Below the pieces are notes generated by a model that saw only the letters and a list, made by a program, of their open reading frames with translations, was not told the origin of the DNA and searched no databases. Shown here piece by piece: positions 62,394 to 64,000 of a DNA stretch of 64,000 nt. The translations under genes were made by a program, and so were the position numbers. The first letter of the stretch is position 1. Every line of letters starts with the position of its first letter. The DNA is from Bog-756 sp963813525 (GTDB taxonomy: Bacteria > Actinomycetota > Acidimicrobiia > Acidimicrobiales > RAAP-2), in the NCBI GenBank assembly GCA_963813525.1, contig CAWEZI010000005.1, positions 868,001-932,000 on the forward strand. The letters run 5' to 3'.

Positions 62394-64000
62394 TCAGCCG
62401 GCCATCTGGCGGAGCATGTAAGGCAGGATCCCCCCGTGCCGGTAGTACTCGGCTTCCATCGGCGTGTCGATGCGTACCCGCGCCTCGAACTCCACCCGGC
62501 GGTCACCGTCCTCGGCCCGCACCGCTACCGACTTCGGGGCATGGGCGTCGTTGAGCGGATCGAGACCGGTGATGGTGAAGGTCTCGTGTCCGGTCAGACC
62601 CAGCGAGGCGGCGTTCTGACCCTCCGCATACTGGAGGGGTAGCACGCCCATGCCGATGAGGTTGGAACGGTGGATGCGCTCGTAGCTTTCGGCCACCGTG
62701 GCCCGGATGCCGAGCAGGGCGGCACCCTTGGCCGCCCAGTCGCGGGACGAGCCCGATCCGTACTCCTTGCCGGCCAGCACCACCAGCGGCACACCCTCGG
62801 CCGCGTAACGCTGAGCGGCGTCGTAGATGGTGGTCTCCTCACCGTCGGGCAGGTGGAGGGTGAACCCGCCTTCGGTGCCGGGGGCCAACTGGTTGCGCAA
62901 CCGCACATTGGCAAAGGTGCCGCGCACCATCACCTCGTGGTTGCCGCGGCGGGCCCCGTAGGAGTTGAAGTCGGACCGGTCGACGCCGTGCTCGGACAGG
63001 TAGTGGCCGGCCGGGCTGGACGGGCTGATGTTGCCGGCGGGGGAGATGTGGTCGGTGGTCACACTGTCGCCCAGCTTGGCCAGAACCCGGGCACCGACCA
63101 CGTCGGTGATCCGGGCCGGGTCCATGGTGAGCCCCTCGAGGAAGGTGGGCCGCAGCACGTAGGTCGAGCTGTTGTCCCAGCTGAAGGTGTCACCCGAGGC
63201 GGTGGTGACGGCCCGCCAGCGTTCGTCGCCGTCGAACACGGCTCCGTAGCGCTCACGGAACATGTCCGAGGTGAGCGAGGACCGGATGGCCTCGGACACC
63301 TCCGCAGCCGAGGGCCACAGGTCGGCCAGGGTGACCGGCCGCCCGTCGCCCCCTGGGCCCAGCGGGTCGGTGGTGAGATCGATGTTCATGGTTCCGGCCA
63401 GGGCGTAGGCCACCACCAGCGGCGGTGAGGCCAGGTAGTTCATCCGTACGTCGGGGTGGATCCGGCCTTCGAAGTTGCGGTTGCCCGACAAGACGGCGGC
63501 GGCCGACAGGTCGCCCTGGTGCACCGCTTCGGCCACGCCCGGCAGCAGCGGGCCCGAGTTGCCGATGCAGGTCGTGCACCCGAAACCGACCAGGTCGAAG
63601 CCCAGCTGGGCCAGAGGCTGGGTGAGCCCGGCCCGGTCGAGGTAGTCCATGACCACCCGCGAGCCGGGGGCCAGACTGGTCTTGACCCAGGGCTTGGCCA
63701 CGAGGCCCCGGGCCACCGCCCGCTGGGCCAGCAACCCGGCGGCCACCATGACCTCGGGGTTGGAGGTATTGGTGCAGCTGGTGATGGCGGCCACCACCAC
63801 CGCTCCGTCTTCGAGGTCGGTGCTCGACCCGTCGTACAGGGTGGCCACCGCCGACCGCTGGTCACGCCCGAGGGCGGTGCGGTACGAGGCTCCCGCCCCG
63901 GCCAGGGTGACCAGGTCCTGGGGGCGGGCCGGCCCGGCGATGCTGGGGACGACGGACGACAGATCGAGCTCGACGGTCTCGGAGAACACCGGTTCGGTCC
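62394..64000 (-). CDS. acnA: Aconitate hydratase, C-terminal part (runs off the window)
   Basis: The C-terminal 535 or so residues of an AcnA-type aconitase, which isomerises citrate and isocitrate in the TCA cycle. Cluster ligands and neighbours are visible: VAAITSCTNTSNPEVMVAAG, then GFGCTTCIGNSGPLLPG with two Cys. RNFEGRIHPDVRMNYLASPP follows. The swivel domain has KLGDSVTTDHISPAGNI, YGARRGNHEVMVRGTFANVR and GKEYGSGSSRDWAAKGAALL with active-site Ser and Arg. The frame is open through the right edge, so the N-terminal domains lie outside. It ends at 62394, convergent with the HlyIII gene. Confidence 0.95.
   Translation of the reverse strand, partial: TEPVFSETVELDLSSVVPSIAGPARPQDLVTLAGAGASYRTALGRDQRSAVATLYDGSSTDLEDGAVVVAAITSCTNTSNPEVMVAAGLLAQRAVARGLVAKPWVKTSLAPGSRVVMDYLDRAGLTQPLAQLGFDLVGFGCTTCIGNSGPLLPGVAEAVHQGDLSAAAVLSGNRNFEGRIHPDVRMNYLASPPLVVAYALAGTMNIDLTTDPLGPGGDGRPVTLADLWPSAAEVSEAIRSSLTSDMFRERYGAVFDGDERWRAVTTASGDTFSWDNSSTYVLRPTFLEGLTMDPARITDVVGARVLAKLGDSVTTDHISPAGNISPSSPAGHYLSEHGVDRSDFNSYGARRGNHEVMVRGTFANVRLRNQLAPGTEGGFTLHLPDGEETTIYDAAQRYAAEGVPLVVLAGKEYGSGSSRDWAAKGAALLGIRATVAESYERIHRSNLIGMGVLPLQYAEGQNAASLGLTGHETFTITGLDPLNDAHAPKSVAVRAEDGDRRVEFEARVRIDTPMEAEYYRHGGILPYMLRQMAG

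Overview
This is a roughly 70% GC window from what looks like an actinobacterium, most probably of the Acidimicrobiia type or a close relative. Pointers are a WhiB1-like protein beside a PdtaS-like sensor kinase, the three-gene actinobacterial cluster of histidine phosphatase, DUF3090 and SCO1664 families, DUF3052 and DUF3107 proteins, two F420-linked proteins and many leaderless GTG/ATG starts. No rRNA, tRNA or CRISPR array was recognised.

Layout. Bases 1-4950 are a decayed, mobile-element-rich zone: the tail of an IS1380-family transposase, a phage-type zinc-finger protein, a membrane glycosyltransferase-like gene with two frameshifts, an ISAzo13-type transposase remnant abutting a sulfotransferase remnant, and the last codons of an acyl-CoA dehydrogenase. 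From about 4967 the sequence is ordinary dense chromosome. 5-15 kb holds a phosphatase, a DUF4395 protein, a ferritin-like protein, an ECF sigma/anti-sigma pair, an F420-type oxidoreductase, two minisatellite arrays, a TetR regulator, a GT4 glycosyltransferase, a crotonase and GDP-mannose dehydratase. 15.9-24 kb is a compact System I cytochrome c maturation operon (ccdA, ccmABCDEFG and a ccmH-ccmI fusion). It is followed by a leaderless leader peptide rich in Tyr/Trp/Phe and a strong intrinsic terminator in front of DAHP synthase, which together look like a transcription attenuator. 25-31 kb carries VKOR, a TetR/SDR divergon and assorted enzymes. 31-34 kb is an Fe-S module: cysteine desulfurase and a SufR-like repressor, divergent from Mrp. 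34-44 kb has a CFA synthase-like enzyme, DUF2252, dGTPase, DUF3107, paired ArsA/Get3-like ATPases, an O-methyltransferase, a PHP phosphatase, pdtaS and whiB1. 44.9-64 kb has GDPD, etfBA, an acyltransferase, the SCO1664 cluster, an MMPL exporter, an FrhB-like protein, a Fpg/Nei glycosylase, Bcp, ThiC, a DEAD-box helicase, a PIG-L deacetylase, a glutamine amidotransferase, a HlyIII protein and the C-terminal part of aconitase, which runs off the right edge.

Expression logic. About seventeen starts lie 6-8 nt downstream of a TANNNT -10 box, which fits leaderless transcription. This pattern was used to choose several starts, including a candidate ATT start for the glycosyltransferase. Operon-internal genes overlap by ATGA or GTGA. 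At a few genes that lack both signals, a micro-ORF of 11-16 codons ends in the start codon of the main gene. Genes with a clear Shine-Dalgarno sequence (whiB1, the MMPL gene, DAHP synthase, the PIG-L gene) are the minority. All functional names come from recognising protein motifs by eye; no database search was run.
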